This document shows positions 17,913 through 28,131 of a stretch of 64,000 nucleotides of DNA, in pieces (the first letter of the stretch is position 1; every line of letters begins with the position of its first letter). This DNA comes from Pseudomonas fluorescens (GTDB lineage Bacteria > Pseudomonadota > Gammaproteobacteria > Pseudomonadales > Pseudomonadaceae): NCBI RefSeq assembly GCF_902498185.1, contig NZ_CABVIX010000007.1:62001-126000 (forward strand), given 5' to 3'. Both the position numbers and the translations under genes were made by a program. Below the pieces are notes generated by a model. It was given only the letters and a program-made list of their open reading frames with translations, did no database searches and had not been told where the DNA came from.

Positions 17913-19202
17913 ATGACTTCCACCTATTACACCGGCGAAGAGCGCAGCAAGCGCATCTTCGCAATCGTCGGTGCTTCCTCGGGCAACCTCGTGGAGTGGT
18001 TCGACTTCTACGTCTACGCCTTCTGCGCCATCTATTTCGCTCCTGCATTCTTCCCCTCCGACGACCCCACGGTGCAATTGCTCAACACCGCCGGAGTGTT
18101 CGCCGCAGGCTTCCTGATGCGTCCTATCGGCGGCTGGCTGTTCGGCCGGGTGGCAGACCGCCACGGCCGCAAGAACTCGATGATGATCTCGGTGCTGATG
18201 ATGTGCGCCGGCTCCCTGGTCATTGCCTGCTTGCCCACCTACGACAGCATCGGCGCCTGGGCACCGGCCCTGCTGCTGGCTGCGCGGCTGTTCCAGGGCC
18301 TGTCGGTGGGTGGCGAGTACGGCACCACGGCCACTTACATGAGCGAAGTGGCATTGCGCGGGCAGCGCGGCTTCTTCGCCTCATTCCAGTACGTCACGCT
18401 CATCGGCGGCCAGTTGCTGGCGGTGCTGGTGGTAGTGATCCTGCAACAGGTGCTGAGCGAGGACGAACTGCGTGCCTGGGGCTGGCGCATTCCCTTCGTG
18501 GTCGGTGCCGTGGCGGCGGTGATCTCGCTTTTCCTGCGCCGCTCGCTGGAAGAGACCAGCAGCGCAGAGACTCGTCAGGACAAGGATGCCGGCAGCATCA
18601 GCGGATTGTTCCGCAACCATGCGGCGGCCTTCATCACCGTACTGGGCTATACCGCTGGTGGCTCACTGATCTTCTACACCTTTACCACCTACATGCAGAA
18701 GTACCTGGTCAACACCGCCGGCATGAGCACCAAGAGTGCCAGCTTCGTGATGACCGGCGCGCTGTTTGTCTACATGTGCATGCAGCCACTGTTCGGCATG
18801 CTCTCCGACCGCATTGGCCGGCGTAACTCGATGCTGCTGTTCGGCGCGCTGGGCACGCTGTTCACCGTACCGCTGCTGATGGCGCTGAAGACCGTCAGCA
18901 GCCCGTTCATGGCCTTTGTGCTGATCACCCTGGCGCTGTGCATCGTCAGCTTCTACACCTCGATCAGCGGCCTGGTGAAGGCCGAGATGTTCCCACCGCA
19001 GGTACGCGCCCTCGGCGTGGGCCTGGCGTATGCAGTGGCCAACGCGATGTTCGGCGGCTCGGCCGAATATGTCGCACTGGGCTTGAAAACGCTCGGAATG
19101 GAGAACACTTTCTACTGGTACGTGACAGCCATGATGGCGATCGCCTTCCTGTTCAGTCTGCGCTTGCCGAAACAGGCGGCGTACCTGCACGACGACCACT
19201 AA
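17913..19202 (+). CDS. pcaT: Beta-ketoadipate/dicarboxylate MFS transporter
   Basis: 429-residue metabolite:H+ symporter family permease (12 hydrophobic segments) that imports beta-ketoadipate in P. putida. Family marks: [15 protein letters not shown] in TM1, [14 protein letters not shown] in the TM2-TM3 loop, and [17 protein letters not shown]. It is a clear paralogue of the 2-oxoglutarate-type permease at 39396 (same signatures in both). ATG at 17913 follows AGGAGT at 17898-17903. It lies 9 bp before pcaB, so it is the first gene of a pcaTBDC transcription unit after the REP. Confidence 0.93.
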   Translation: MTSTYYTGEERSKRIFAIVGASSGNLVEWFDFYVYAFCAIYFAPAFFPSDDPTVQLLNTAGVFAAGFLMRPIGGWLFGRVADRHGRKNSMMISVLMMCAGSLVIACLPTYDSIGAWAPALLLAARLFQGLSVGGEYGTTATYMSEVALRGQRGFFASFQYVTLIGGQLLAVLVVVILQQVLSEDELRAWGWRIPFVVGAVAAVISLFLRRSLEETSSAETRQDKDAGSISGLFRNHAAAFITVLGYTAGGSLIFYTFTTYMQKYLVNTAGMSTKSASFVMTGALFVYMCMQPLFGMLSDRIGRRNSMLLFGALGTLFTVPLLMALKTVSSPFMAFVLITLALCIVSFYTSISGLVKAEMFPPQVRALGVGLAYAVANAMFGGSAEYVALGLKTLGMENTFYWYVTAMMAIAFLFSLRLPKQAAYLHDDH

Positions 19203-19211
19203 GGACCTGCA

Positions 19212-20576
19212 ATGACACAACGCACCGACAACCAGTTGTTCGATGCCTACTTCACGGCGCCGGCCATGCGCGAAGTGTTCTGTGATCATGGCCGCCTGCA
19301 GGGCATGCTCGATTTCGAGGCGGCCCTGGCGCGCGCCGAAGCCGATGCGGGCCTGGTACCGCATGCGGCGGTAGCCGCCATCGAGGCCGGCTGCAAGGCT
19401 GAGCGTTATGACGCCCGGGCCCTGGCCGAGTCGATCGCCGTCGCAGGGAACTCGGCGATTCCGCTGGTCAAGGCGCTGGGCAAGGTCGTGGCCAGCGGTG
19501 TGCAGGAGGCCGAGCGCTACGTGCACCTCGGTGCCACCAGCCAGGATGCCATGGACACCGGGCTCGTGCTCCAGCTGCGAGCCGCGCTGGACCTCATCGA
19601 AGCCGACCTGGCCTGTCTGGCCGACAGCCTTGCACGTCAGGCGCTGCAGCATGCCGACACGCCGCTGGTGGGCCGGACCTGGCTGCAGCATGCTACCCCC
19701 GTGACCCTGGGCATGAAGCTGGCCGGTACCCTTGGCGCGCTTACCCGGCATCGCCAACGCTTGCACGAGCTTCGTCCCCGTCTGCTGTGCCTGCAGTTCG
19801 GCGGGGCCTCCGGTACGCTCGCCGCGCTCGGCAGCAAGGCGCTGCCCGTCGCCGAGGCACTGGCCGGGCACCTGCACTTGAGCCTGCCCGAGCAACCCTG
19901 GCACACCCAGCGCGATCGCCTGGTGGAGTTCGCCTCGGTGCTTGGCCTCGTCGCCGGGACACTCGGCAAGCTGGGCCGCGACCTCAGCCTGCTGATGCAG
20001 ACCGAGGCCGGTGAGCTGTTCGAGCCCTCAGCGCCGGGCAAGGGCGGTTCATCGACCATGCCGCACAAGCGCAACCCGGTGGGCGCCGCGGTGCTTATCA
20101 GTGCCGCGACCCGGATACCAGGCCTGCTGGCCACCCTGTTTGCCGCGATGCCCCAGGAGCACGAACGCAGCCTGGGCCTGTGGCATGCCGAATGGGAAAC
20201 CCTGCCGGAGATCTGCTGCCTGGTGTCCGGCGCGCTGCGCCAGTCGCAGATCATCGCCGACGGTCTGGAGGTGGATGCCGATCGCATGCGCCGCAACCTC
20301 GACCTGACCCAGGGCCTCGTACTGGCGGAGGCGGTGAGCATTGTCCTCGCCCAGCGCCTTGGCCGCGACCGCGCCCACCATCTGCTCGAACAATGCTGTC
20401 AGCGCGCCGTTGCCGAACATCGCCACCTGCGCGAGGTGCTCGCAGCCGAGCCACAGGTGAGCGACGAGTTGTCGGCGGACGAACTCGACCGCCTGCTCGA
20501 CCCGTCCCATTACCTTGGCCAGGCACGCGTGTGGGTGGCGCGTGCTGTGGCCGAACATCAACGATTTATTGCCTAA
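19212..20576 (+). CDS. pcaB: 3-carboxy-cis,cis-muconate cycloisomerase
   Basis: 454-residue member of the fumarase/aspartase superfamily, converting beta-carboxy-cis,cis-muconate to gamma-carboxymuconolactone. The superfamily signature GSSTMPHKRNP is at 279-289, LGATSQDAMDT at 107-116 and TWLQHATPVTLG at 156-167. Length fits P. putida PcaB. ATG at 19212 follows AAGGACC at 19201-19207. Nine bases separate it from pcaT, and pcaD starts 10 bp after its stop, so it is in an operon. Confidence 0.95.
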   Translation: MTQRTDNQLFDAYFTAPAMREVFCDHGRLQGMLDFEAALARAEADAGLVPHAAVAAIEAGCKAERYDARALAESIAVAGNSAIPLVKALGKVVASGVQEAERYVHLGATSQDAMDTGLVLQLRAALDLIEADLACLADSLARQALQHADTPLVGRTWLQHATPVTLGMKLAGTLGALTRHRQRLHELRPRLLCLQFGGASGTLAALGSKALPVAEALAGHLHLSLPEQPWHTQRDRLVEFASVLGLVAGTLGKLGRDLSLLMQTEAGELFEPSAPGKGGSSTMPHKRNPVGAAVLISAATRIPGLLATLFAAMPQEHERSLGLWHAEWETLPEICCLVSGALRQSQIIADGLEVDADRMRRNLDLTQGLVLAEAVSIVLAQRLGRDRAHHLLEQCCQRAVAEHRHLREVLAAEPQVSDELSADELDRLLDPSHYLGQARVWVARAVAEHQRFIA

Positions 20577-20586
20577 GGAGACCGCT

Positions 20587-21378
20587 GTGGCTCATTTGCA
20601 ACTGGCCGATGGCGTACTGAACTATCAACTCGACGGTCCCGAACACGCACCGGTGCTGGTGCTGTCCAACTCGCTCGGCACCGATCTGCACATGTGGGAT
20701 ACCCAGGTTGCGGCCTGGTCCACGCACTTCCGGGTGCTGCGCTATGACACTCGCGGCCATGGTGGCTCGCTGGTGACCGAAGGCCCGTACAGCATCGAGC
20801 AACTGGGCCGTGATGTGCTGGCGCTGCTGGACGCGCTGAACATCCAGCAGGCGCATTTCTGCGGCCTGTCGATGGGCGGCCTGATCGGTCAATGGTTGGG
20901 CATCAACGCAGGTGAACGCATCAACCGCCTGGTGGTGTGCAACACCGCGGCCAAGATCGGCACGCCGCAGACCTGGGATCCGCGCATCGAAATGGTTCTG
21001 CGAGAAGGCGCGCCGGCCATGCATGGCCTGCGCGATGCATCTATCGAGCGCTGGTTCACCCCGGCATTCGCCTCGCTCCAGTCGGCACAGGTCACGCGCA
21101 TCACCGACATGCTCGCCGCCACCTCGCCCGAGGGTTATGCGGCCAACTGCGGCGCCGTCCGCGACGCCGATTTCCGCGACCAGCTGGGCGAGATCAGGGT
21201 CCCGCTGCTGGTGATCTCGGGCAGTGCCGATGCGGTCACGCCGCCGTCGGGTGGGATGTTCATCCAGGAGCATGTGGTCGGTGCCGAGTATGCCGAGTTC
21301 CAGGCGGCGCACTTGTCCAACGTCGAGGTGGGCGAGCCGTTCAGCCGCCGCGTCGTCGATTTTCTGCTGGCCCGCTGA
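20587..21378 (+). CDS. pcaD: Beta-ketoadipate enol-lactone hydrolase
   Basis: 263-residue alpha/beta hydrolase converting the enol-lactone to beta-ketoadipate. Nucleophile Ser95 in GLSMGG; oxyanion region LSNSLGTDLHMWD (about 26-38); the acid residue lies in VISGSADAVTPP and the base is the His of AAHLSNVE near the C-terminus. The GTG at 20587 is chosen because AAGGAG at 20575-20580 is well spaced and it gives the usual 263 residues; the frame continues upstream into pcaB. Ten bases separate it from pcaC. Confidence 0.95.
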   Translation: MAHLQLADGVLNYQLDGPEHAPVLVLSNSLGTDLHMWDTQVAAWSTHFRVLRYDTRGHGGSLVTEGPYSIEQLGRDVLALLDALNIQQAHFCGLSMGGLIGQWLGINAGERINRLVVCNTAAKIGTPQTWDPRIEMVLREGAPAMHGLRDASIERWFTPAFASLQSAQVTRITDMLAATSPEGYAANCGAVRDADFRDQLGEIRVPLLVISGSADAVTPPSGGMFIQEHVVGAEYAEFQAAHLSNVEVGEPFSRRVVDFLLAR

Positions 21379-21388
21379 GGAGCACGCC

Positions 21389-21781
21389 ATGGACGAGAAA
21401 CAACGCTATGACGCGGGCATGCACGTGCGCCGCGCCGTGCTCGGCGATGCCCATGTGGATCGCAGCCTGGAGAAGCTCAACGACTTCAATGGTGAGTTCC
21501 AGGAAATGATCACCCGGCATGCCTGGGGCGATATCTGGACCCGTCCGGGGCTGCCCCTGCACACTCGCAGCCTGATCACCATCGCCATGTTGATCGGCAT
21601 GAACCGCAACGACGAGCTCAAGCTGCACCTGCGTGCCGCCGCCAGCAATGGCGTGACGCGTGATGAGATCAAGGAAGTGCTGATGCAGAGCGCGATCTAT
21701 TGCGGGATTCCGGCGGCCAATGCGACATTCCATCTGGCAGAGTCGGTGTGGGACGAACTGGGGGTTGAGTCGCGGGAATAG
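21389..21781 (+). CDS. pcaC: 4-carboxymuconolactone decarboxylase
   Basis: 130-residue decarboxylase of the CMD/AhpD fold, turning gamma-carboxymuconolactone into beta-ketoadipate enol-lactone. Characteristic parts: RPGLPLHTRSLITIAMLIGMN, ELKLHLRAAASNGVTRDEIKEVLMQ and AIYCGIPAANATFHLAE. Complete for a stand-alone PcaC. ATG at 21389 has GAGGAG at 21377-21382 overlapping the pcaD stop. It ends the pcaTBDC unit; no porin gene follows on this strand within the window. Confidence 0.95.
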   Translation: MDEKQRYDAGMHVRRAVLGDAHVDRSLEKLNDFNGEFQEMITRHAWGDIWTRPGLPLHTRSLITIAMLIGMNRNDELKLHLRAAASNGVTRDEIKEVLMQSAIYCGIPAANATFHLAESVWDELGVESRE

Positions 21782-21791
21782 GCTAGACCCG

Positions 21792-22301
21792 TTACGACAG
21801 GGTACGGGTCGGCCCGGCATTCGCTTCTACTGCTCGCTTCAATGCCGGGCATAGCCCCAACAGGAAGCCGGCCTCCGCCACTACGAACAACGGCCCGATG
21901 ATCAGTCCGCTGATGTCGTCGACGAACGCAGGCTTGCGGCCTTCGTAATAGTGACCGACAAACTGGATCGCCCATCCGGCAACGAAGGCTCCCAACCCGG
22001 CGCTGAGCCACAGCCCGGTGTCCTGCATTGCCAGCCACTGGCCCGCCCACAGGCATAGCCCCAGCAGCAGCCCCATCACCAGCCCGAAACGGGTATCCAG
22101 ACGCAGGTAGAACCAGGCCGACGCCGTTGCCACCAGTAACGCCGGAGACAACCACGCACCGCCCACCTCCCAGCCAGGCCGCGACAGCAGGATGGCCACG
22201 GCCAGCACGATCAGCGGGATACCGACAAAGTGCGTGGCAATGTTGCGCGGGTCGCGGTGGTAGGCCGCGTACTGGCTCAGGTGGTCGACGAGGCTTTTCA
22301 T
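21792..22301 (-). CDS. Mpo1-like (DUF962/YGL010w) membrane protein
   Basis: 169-residue integral membrane protein with four hydrophobic segments. Family marks: SQYAAYHRDPRNIATHFVGIPLIVLA near the N-terminus and WAIQFVGHYYEGRKPAFVDD in the middle, where conserved His residues lie. Yeast Mpo1 of this family is an iron-dependent 2-hydroxy fatty acid dioxygenase; whether bacterial members share the reaction is not established. ATG at 22301 has a near-perfect GGAGGATCCGCC leader. Convergent with pcaC. Confidence 0.87.
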   Translation of the reverse strand: MKSLVDHLSQYAAYHRDPRNIATHFVGIPLIVLAVAILLSRPGWEVGGAWLSPALLVATASAWFYLRLDTRFGLVMGLLLGLCLWAGQWLAMQDTGLWLSAGLGAFVAGWAIQFVGHYYEGRKPAFVDDISGLIIGPLFVVAEAGFLLGLCPALKRAVEANAGPTRTLS

Positions 22302-22379
22302 GGCGGATCCTCCAGGGGGCTCCGTGAGCATAGCCCCTGGTCACCCCCTAGGTAACCACACGCCACTGATGCCGTGCCA

Positions 22380-23354
22380 TCACCGCTGCAAATGTTCGAC
22401 ATCACGAGCCCGGGCTCTTCCGGGAGAGGGGAGCATCGGACTTGTCGGACGATGCCGCGCGTCGAGGCCGACCAGGGTCTCGATCATTGCCCGGGCCGCA
22501 GGAGTGAGGCGATAACCACTGCGGCTGACCACGCCGCAGTGGACGCTCAGTACCTCGAGCCCGGGCGGAAGATTGCGCCAGTGCAGGCGCACCAGCCTGC
22601 CTGCGGCCAGGTCACCCGCCACGGCTTCTTCACTGGCACTGCCAATGGCGTTGCTGCCCAGCACCACGCTGCGCAGGACCGGCAGGTGCTCGGTTTGCAG
22701 GTGCGGGGTGAAATCGCTGCGCCCGCTGAGGTTCGCCAGGCGCTTGCGCACGGCGGGGGGGAGCAGGGCGCAGACGAGGGGGTAGGCAAAAAGATCATTT
22801 GTGGAGAGGCTGTCCTTGGCCAGCAGCGGGTGCCCGGGGCGGCAGAAGAACAAGCCCGGGCGTGGGGTGAGCGGGGCGGTGTCGAAGTTCGGATCAGCCT
22901 CGAAAGGGCGGATGTCGTCGACGAAGAATTCGATCTGTTCGCGGCGCAGGGCCTGGCCGAGGTGCTCGGCATTGTCGACCTGCAGGCGCGTGCGAATGCC
23001 AGGGTGCCGTTGGATGAACTGCCCCAGGGCATCGGGTACCAGTTGCACGGCCAGGGCAGGGCCGCAGCCGAAGTGCAGCTCGCCTGCGTCGAGCTTGTTC
23101 ATCTGCAGGACGTCATTGCTCAGTTGCGCTGCGCCCAGGACCAGCCGCCGCGCATGCTGCAGGACCATCTGACCTTCTGCCGTGGGGTGCAACACCTTGC
23201 TGGCGCGATCCACCAGTACACAGCCGAGCTCCTGCTCCAGGCCCTGGATGGCGCGGCTGAACGCCGGTTGGGTAATGCCCATGGCGTCGGCGGCACGCAC
23301 GAAGCTGCGGTACTCGGTCAAGGCAATGAAATAACGCAGCTGACGAAGGTCCAT
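22380..23354 (-). CDS. LysR-family transcriptional regulator
   Basis: 324-residue LysR regulator. The N-terminal winged helix-turn-helix is MDLRQLRYFIALTEYRSFVR...AADAMGITQPAFSRAIQGLEQELG (1-46); residues about 90-300 form the two-lobed periplasmic-binding-like effector domain (FFVDDIRPFE, GLFFCRPGHPLL). Its target is unknown: the flanking genes are the Mpo1-like gene (same strand, 78 bp downstream) and ttgC behind a terminator. No divergent partner gene, which is unusual for LysR proteins. Confidence 0.9.
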   Translation of the reverse strand: MDLRQLRYFIALTEYRSFVRAADAMGITQPAFSRAIQGLEQELGCVLVDRASKVLHPTAEGQMVLQHARRLVLGAAQLSNDVLQMNKLDAGELHFGCGPALAVQLVPDALGQFIQRHPGIRTRLQVDNAEHLGQALRREQIEFFVDDIRPFEADPNFDTAPLTPRPGLFFCRPGHPLLAKDSLSTNDLFAYPLVCALLPPAVRKRLANLSGRSDFTPHLQTEHLPVLRSVVLGSNAIGSASEEAVAGDLAAGRLVRLHWRNLPPGLEVLSVHCGVVSRSGYRLTPAARAMIETLVGLDARHRPTSPMLPSPGRARARDVEHLQR

Positions 23355-23478
23355 GTCGAGGCTCTGCGGTTGGGGGCCTCGTTTTTAGCGCTTGTCATAT
23401 ATTCCGTCAAAGAAGTTTAATTTTGATTATTAGGCTTTTTCTGTATATGCAATGAGCTCTGGGCGCCGCATCAGACAT

Positions 23479-23505
23479 AAAAAAGCCCACCGCGAGGGTG
23501 GGCCT
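23479..23505 (-). terminator. Terminator of the ttgABC operon
   Basis: On the minus strand, GCCCACC (23485-23491) pairs with GGTGGGC (23497-23503) and is followed by a T-run (A-run at 23479-23484 on +). Confidence 0.85.
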
Positions 23506-23524
23506 TGATGTATCACGCGATCAA

Positions 23525-24979
23525 TCAGCTTTTCGGCACTTCAACCGCAGCCTGCTGCTGAGCCTGGCCGGTACGCTCATACCAGCCCCCACCCAGGGCC
23601 TTGTACAGGTTGACCTCGCTGGTGAGCTGAGACAGGCGGTCGCTGATCAGCGCCTGCTGGGCACTGAACAGGTTGCGCTGGGCATCCAGGAAGGTCAGGT
23701 TGCTGTCGATGCCGATGCGATAGCGGCGCTCGGCCAGGCGGTAGTAGTCCTGGTTGGCGGCGACCAGGTCACGCTGGGCCTGGAGCTGCTCTTCAAACGT
23801 CTTGCGGGCGGCAAGGCCATCGGAGACTTCCTGGAAGGCAGTCTGGATGGTCTTCTCGTATTGCGCGACGTTGATGTCTTTCTGGATCTTCGAGTAGTCC
23901 AGGCTCGCGCGCAGGCTGCCGGCAGTGAAGATCGGCAGGTTTATCTGCGGCTGGAACAGCCAGGTACCCGATCCACCCTTGAACAGTCCGTCCATGTCCG
24001 AACTCAGGGTCCCGGCATTGGCGGTCAGGCTGATGCTCGGGAAGAATGCGGCACGTGCGGCGCCGATGTTGGCGTTGGCGGCCTTGAGCTTGTGCTCGGC
24101 TTCGAGGATGTCTGGACGACGCTGCAACAGGTCCGACGGCAGGCCGGCCGGAATCTTGGCCAACTGGTCGGCATCAAGCTTGAGCGGCGCTGGCAGGTTG
24201 CCCGGCACACCGGTGCCGAGCAGCACGGTCAGGCTGTTGAGGTCCTGGGCGACCAGGCGCTGGTACTGGGCCAGCTTGACCCGCGCGCCTTCGACGGCGG
24301 TGCGGGCCTGGCTCAGGTCCAGTGCCGAAGCGACCCCGACCTCGTTGCTGCGGCTGGTGAGCGAGTAGCTCTGCTCGTAGGTCTTGAGGGTTTCCTGGGT
24401 CAGCTTGAGCAGGGCCTGGTCGGCCTGCCAGGTGTAATAGGCGTTGGCGACGCTGGCTACCAGGCTGATCTGCGTGGAACGGCGTGCTTCCTCGCTCGAC
24501 AGGTAGATCTCCAGGGCCTGTTCGCTCAGGCTGCGTACCCGGCCGAACAGGTCGAGCTCATAGGCACTGACGCCCAGCGTGGCCGAGTACTGGCTGGTGA
24601 TGCCTGACTGGCCCAGCTGGGACATGTCCGCCGGTACGCGCTGGCGGCTGCCGCTGCCGGTGGCCGAGACCGCCGGGAACAGATCGGCCCGCTGGATGCG
24701 GTACTGAGCGCGGTAGGCGTCGATGTTCAGCGCCGCCACACGCAGGTCGCGGTTGTTGACCAGAGACGTCTGGATCAGCTGCTGCAGCGCCGGATCGTTG
24801 AAGAACTGGCGCCAGCCTTGCTCGGCAGCGGCGACATCGGCCGACTCGGCCGGCGAGTACGCAGGGCCTTGCGGCCACTGCGCAGCCACCGGGGCGTCCG
24901 GAGTCTGGTAGTCGGGAATCAGCGAGCAGCCGCCCAGGATAAAGGCAGTGACTGCCAGGGTTAACAGGGACTTACTCAT
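23525..24979 (-). CDS. ttgC: Outer-membrane channel of TtgABC efflux pump
   Basis: 484-residue outer-membrane factor of the TolC/OprM type. Lipoprotein signal [18 protein letters not shown] with Cys18 as lipidation site. Two internal OEP repeats rich in heptad-like helices follow (for example [20 protein letters not shown] and [20 protein letters not shown], the classic repeat pair). With TtgA and TtgB it forms a tripartite pump expelling solvents, antibiotics and flavonoids. Its ATG overlaps the ttgB stop (ATGA, 24976-24979), showing coupled translation. Confidence 0.95.
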   Translation of the reverse strand: MSKSLLTLAVTAFILGGCSLIPDYQTPDAPVAAQWPQGPAYSPAESADVAAAEQGWRQFFNDPALQQLIQTSLVNNRDLRVAALNIDAYRAQYRIQRADLFPAVSATGSGSRQRVPADMSQLGQSGITSQYSATLGVSAYELDLFGRVRSLSEQALEIYLSSEEARRSTQISLVASVANAYYTWQADQALLKLTQETLKTYEQSYSLTSRSNEVGVASALDLSQARTAVEGARVKLAQYQRLVAQDLNSLTVLLGTGVPGNLPAPLKLDADQLAKIPAGLPSDLLQRRPDILEAEHKLKAANANIGAARAAFFPSISLTANAGTLSSDMDGLFKGGSGTWLFQPQINLPIFTAGSLRASLDYSKIQKDINVAQYEKTIQTAFQEVSDGLAARKTFEEQLQAQRDLVAANQDYYRLAERRYRIGIDSNLTFLDAQRNLFSAQQALISDRLSQLTSEVNLYKALGGGWYERTGQAQQQAAVEVPKS

Positions 24980-27900
24980 TGCCCAGCCTCATAGCGTGGA
25001 GTTTCAGGGGTGGCGTCGGGCTCCGGCTCTTTACGGCCGAACAGCGACGACACGCTAACGAAGAACAGCGGCACCCAGAAGATGGCCAGGACGGTTGCAG
25101 TGATCATACCGCCGATCACCCCGGTACCGATGGCGTGCTGGCTGCCTGAGCCTGCACCGGTGGCGATGGTCAACGGTACCACGCCAAGGATGAACGCCAG
25201 CGAGGTCATGATGATCGGGCGCAGACGCATGCGGCACGCCTCGATCGCCGCGTCGTACAGGCTGCGGCCTTGCTCGTGCAGCTCTTTGGCGAACTCGACG
25301 ATCAGGATCGCGTTCTTCGCCGCAAGGCCGATGGTGGTCAGCAGGCCGACCAGGAAGTACACGTCGTTCGAAAGCCCGCGCATGCTCGCCGCCATCAGCG
25401 CACCGATGATACCCAGCGGCACCACCAGCACGACCGCGATCGGGATCGACCAGCTTTCGTACAGCGCTGCAAGGCAGAGGAAGACGAACAGCAGCGAGAG
25501 GGCAAACAGCGCCGGCATCTGCGAGCCGGAGAGTTTTTCTTCGTACGACATGCCGGTCCAGGCGTAGCCGATGCCGTCCGGCAGCTCGCCGGCAATGCGC
25601 TCGACTTCGGCCATGGCTTCACCGGTACTGTAGCCCGGCGCCGGGGCACCCAGGACTTCGACCGCTTCGACACCGTTGTAGCGCGAAAGCTTGGGCGAAC
25701 CGAAGGTCCATTCGCCTTTGGCGAAGGACGAGAACGGCACCATCTCGCCAGCGCTGTTGCGCACGTACCATTTCTGCAGGTCTTCAGGGCTCATCCGGGC
25801 ACTGGCTTCACCCTGGATGTAGACCTTCTTGACCCGGCCACGGTCGATGAAGTCGTTGACGTAGCTGCCACCCAGGGCAATCGACAGGGTGCTGTTGATT
25901 TCGGCGATGGTCACGCCCAGGGCACTGGCGCGCTCGTCGTCCACGGTCAGCTGGTACTGCGGCTCATCGTTCAGGCCGTTCGGGCGCACGCCTGCAAGGA
26001 TCTTGCTTTGCGAGGCCTTGGCGAGGAACTCGTTGCGCGCCTCCATCAGCTTGTCGTGACCGACACCGGCGCGGTCCTGCAGGAACACGTCGAAGCCCGA
26101 GGCGTTACCCAGTTCCAGTACCGCTGGCGGGGCAAAGGCGAACACCATCGCATCGCGGAAGGTGAAGAAGTGCTGCTGCGCACGGGTCGCCAGATTGAAC
26201 ACGCTGTTCTCGGAAGAGCGCTCGTCCCATGGCTTGAGCATGATGAACGCCATGCCCGAGCTCTGGCCACGGCCGGCAAAGTTGAAGCCGGTCACGGTGA
26301 ACACCGACGACACAGTGTCGGATTCGTCCTTGAGCAGATACTCGCGCATCTGGTCGACCACGGTCTGAGTGCGCTCGGCACTGGAGCCGGCCGGGGTCTG
26401 CACCTGGGCGAAGAGTACGCCCTGGTCTTCTTCGGGCAGGAACGCGGTCGGGATGCGCATGAACAGCCAGATCATGCCGACGATGATCAGCGCATACGCC
26501 AGGAAGTACGGGATCTTGTTACGCAGGATGCTGCCAACGCTACGCTCGTAGCCCAGCACGCTGCGGTCGAAGCTGCGGTTGAACCAGCCAAAGAAACCGC
26601 CCTTGGCCACATGGTGCTCACCCTTTTTCAGCGGCTTGAGCATGGTCGCGCACAGCGCCGGGGTGAAGATCAGTGCTACCAGCACCGACAGACCCATGGC
26701 CGAGACGATAGTGATGGAGAACTGGCGGTAGATCACGCCGGTGGAACCGCCGAAGAAGGCCATCGGCAGCAGGACCGCCGACAGCACCATGGCAATACCC
26801 ACCAGTGCGCCCTGGATCTGCTCCATCGAACGCTTGGTCGCCTCCTTGGGCGGCAGCCCCTCCTCGGACATCACCCGCTCGACGTTCTCCACCACGACGA
26901 TGGCGTCGTCCACCAGCAAGCCGATGGCCAGGACCATGGCGAACATGGTCAGGGTGTTGATGCTGAAGCCCGCTGCGGCCAGGATGCCGAAGGTGCCGAG
27001 CAGTACGACCGGCACGGTCATGGTGGTGATCACGGTGGCACGGAAGTTCTGCAGGAACAGGTACATCACCAGGAATACCAGCACGATCGCTTCGATCAGG
27101 GTGTGGATCACTCCACTGATCGATTCGGTCACCACCGGGGTGGTGTCGTACGGGAATACCGCCTTCATGCCAGGCGGGAAGAACGGCTCCAGCTCGGCGA
27201 TGGTCTGGCGCAACGCCTTGGCGGTGTCCAGGGCGTTGGCCCCAGTGGCCAGCTTGACCGCCAGGCCCGAGGCAGGCTTGCCGTTGAACTGTGCGCTGAC
27301 CGCGTAGTTCTCGCCGCCCAGGCCCACCTTGGCGACGTCACCCAAGCGGACCTGCGAACCATCCTGGTTGACCTTGAGCAGGATCTTCTCGAACTGCTCG
27401 GCGGTCTGCAGGCGGGTCTTGCCGATGATGGTAGCGTTGAGCTGGTTGCCGGGCAGGGCCGGCAGCCCGCCGAGCTGGCCGGACGATACCTGCACGTTCT
27501 GCGCGGTGACCGCGGTGCGCACGTCCACCGGGGTCAGCTGGAACTTGTTGAGCTTGGCCGGATCGAGCCAGATGCGCATGGCGTACTGGGCGCCGAAGAC
27601 CTGGAAGTCACCCACGCCCGCAGTCCGCGAGACCGGATCCTGCATGTTCGAGACGATGTAGTTGGCCAGGTCGTCCTTGGTCATGCTGCCGTCTTCGGAC
27701 ACCAGGCCGATCACCATCAGGAAGTTCTTCACTGCCTTGGTGACGCGGATACCCTGCTGCTGCACTTCTTGCGGCAGCAGCGGGGTGGCCAGGTTGAGCT
27801 TGTTCTGCACCTGGACCTGCGCGGTGTCAGGGTTGGTGCCCTGCTCGAAGGTGGCGGTGATGGTCATGCTGCCGTCGGAGTTGCTCTCCGACTGCACGTA

Positions 27901-28128
27901 GCGCAGGTTGTCGATGCCGTTGAGCTGTTGCTCGATCACCTGCACCACGGTGTCCTGCACCGTCTGCGCCGAGGCGCCCGGGTAGGTCACGGCGATGGCG
28001 ATGGCCGGCGGCGCGATGCTTGGGTACTGGTTGATCGGCAGCTTCAGGATCGACAAGGCGCCGACCAGCATGATCACCAGTGCGATCACCCACGCAAAGA
28101 TCGGGCGATCGATAAAGAACTTCGACAT
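24976..28128 (-). CDS. ttgB: RND inner-membrane pump of TtgABC
   Basis: 1050-residue HAE1-family resistance-nodulation-division transporter, driven by the proton gradient. It starts [41 protein letters not shown]. Twelve TM helices in two repeats; TM4 carries the proton-relay aspartates in [20 protein letters not shown], and the family motif [31 protein letters not shown] is present. Large periplasmic loops follow TM1 and TM7. Length and both repeats are complete. It is the middle gene of ttgABC, 3 bp after ttgA. Confidence 0.96.
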   Translation of the reverse strand: MSKFFIDRPIFAWVIALVIMLVGALSILKLPINQYPSIAPPAIAIAVTYPGASAQTVQDTVVQVIEQQLNGIDNLRYVQSESNSDGSMTITATFEQGTNPDTAQVQVQNKLNLATPLLPQEVQQQGIRVTKAVKNFLMVIGLVSEDGSMTKDDLANYIVSNMQDPVSRTAGVGDFQVFGAQYAMRIWLDPAKLNKFQLTPVDVRTAVTAQNVQVSSGQLGGLPALPGNQLNATIIGKTRLQTAEQFEKILLKVNQDGSQVRLGDVAKVGLGGENYAVSAQFNGKPASGLAVKLATGANALDTAKALRQTIAELEPFFPPGMKAVFPYDTTPVVTESISGVIHTLIEAIVLVFLVMYLFLQNFRATVITTMTVPVVLLGTFGILAAAGFSINTLTMFAMVLAIGLLVDDAIVVVENVERVMSEEGLPPKEATKRSMEQIQGALVGIAMVLSAVLLPMAFFGGSTGVIYRQFSITIVSAMGLSVLVALIFTPALCATMLKPLKKGEHHVAKGGFFGWFNRSFDRSVLGYERSVGSILRNKIPYFLAYALIIVGMIWLFMRIPTAFLPEEDQGVLFAQVQTPAGSSAERTQTVVDQMREYLLKDESDTVSSVFTVTGFNFAGRGQSSGMAFIMLKPWDERSSENSVFNLATRAQQHFFTFRDAMVFAFAPPAVLELGNASGFDVFLQDRAGVGHDKLMEARNEFLAKASQSKILAGVRPNGLNDEPQYQLTVDDERASALGVTIAEINSTLSIALGGSYVNDFIDRGRVKKVYIQGEASARMSPEDLQKWYVRNSAGEMVPFSSFAKGEWTFGSPKLSRYNGVEAVEVLGAPAPGYSTGEAMAEVERIAGELPDGIGYAWTGMSYEEKLSGSQMPALFALSLLFVFLCLAALYESWSIPIAVVLVVPLGIIGALMAASMRGLSNDVYFLVGLLTTIGLAAKNAILIVEFAKELHEQGRSLYDAAIEACRMRLRPIIMTSLAFILGVVPLTIATGAGSGSQHAIGTGVIGGMITATVLAIFWVPLFFVSVSSLFGRKEPEPDATPETPRYEAGQ

Positions 28129-28131
28129 GTC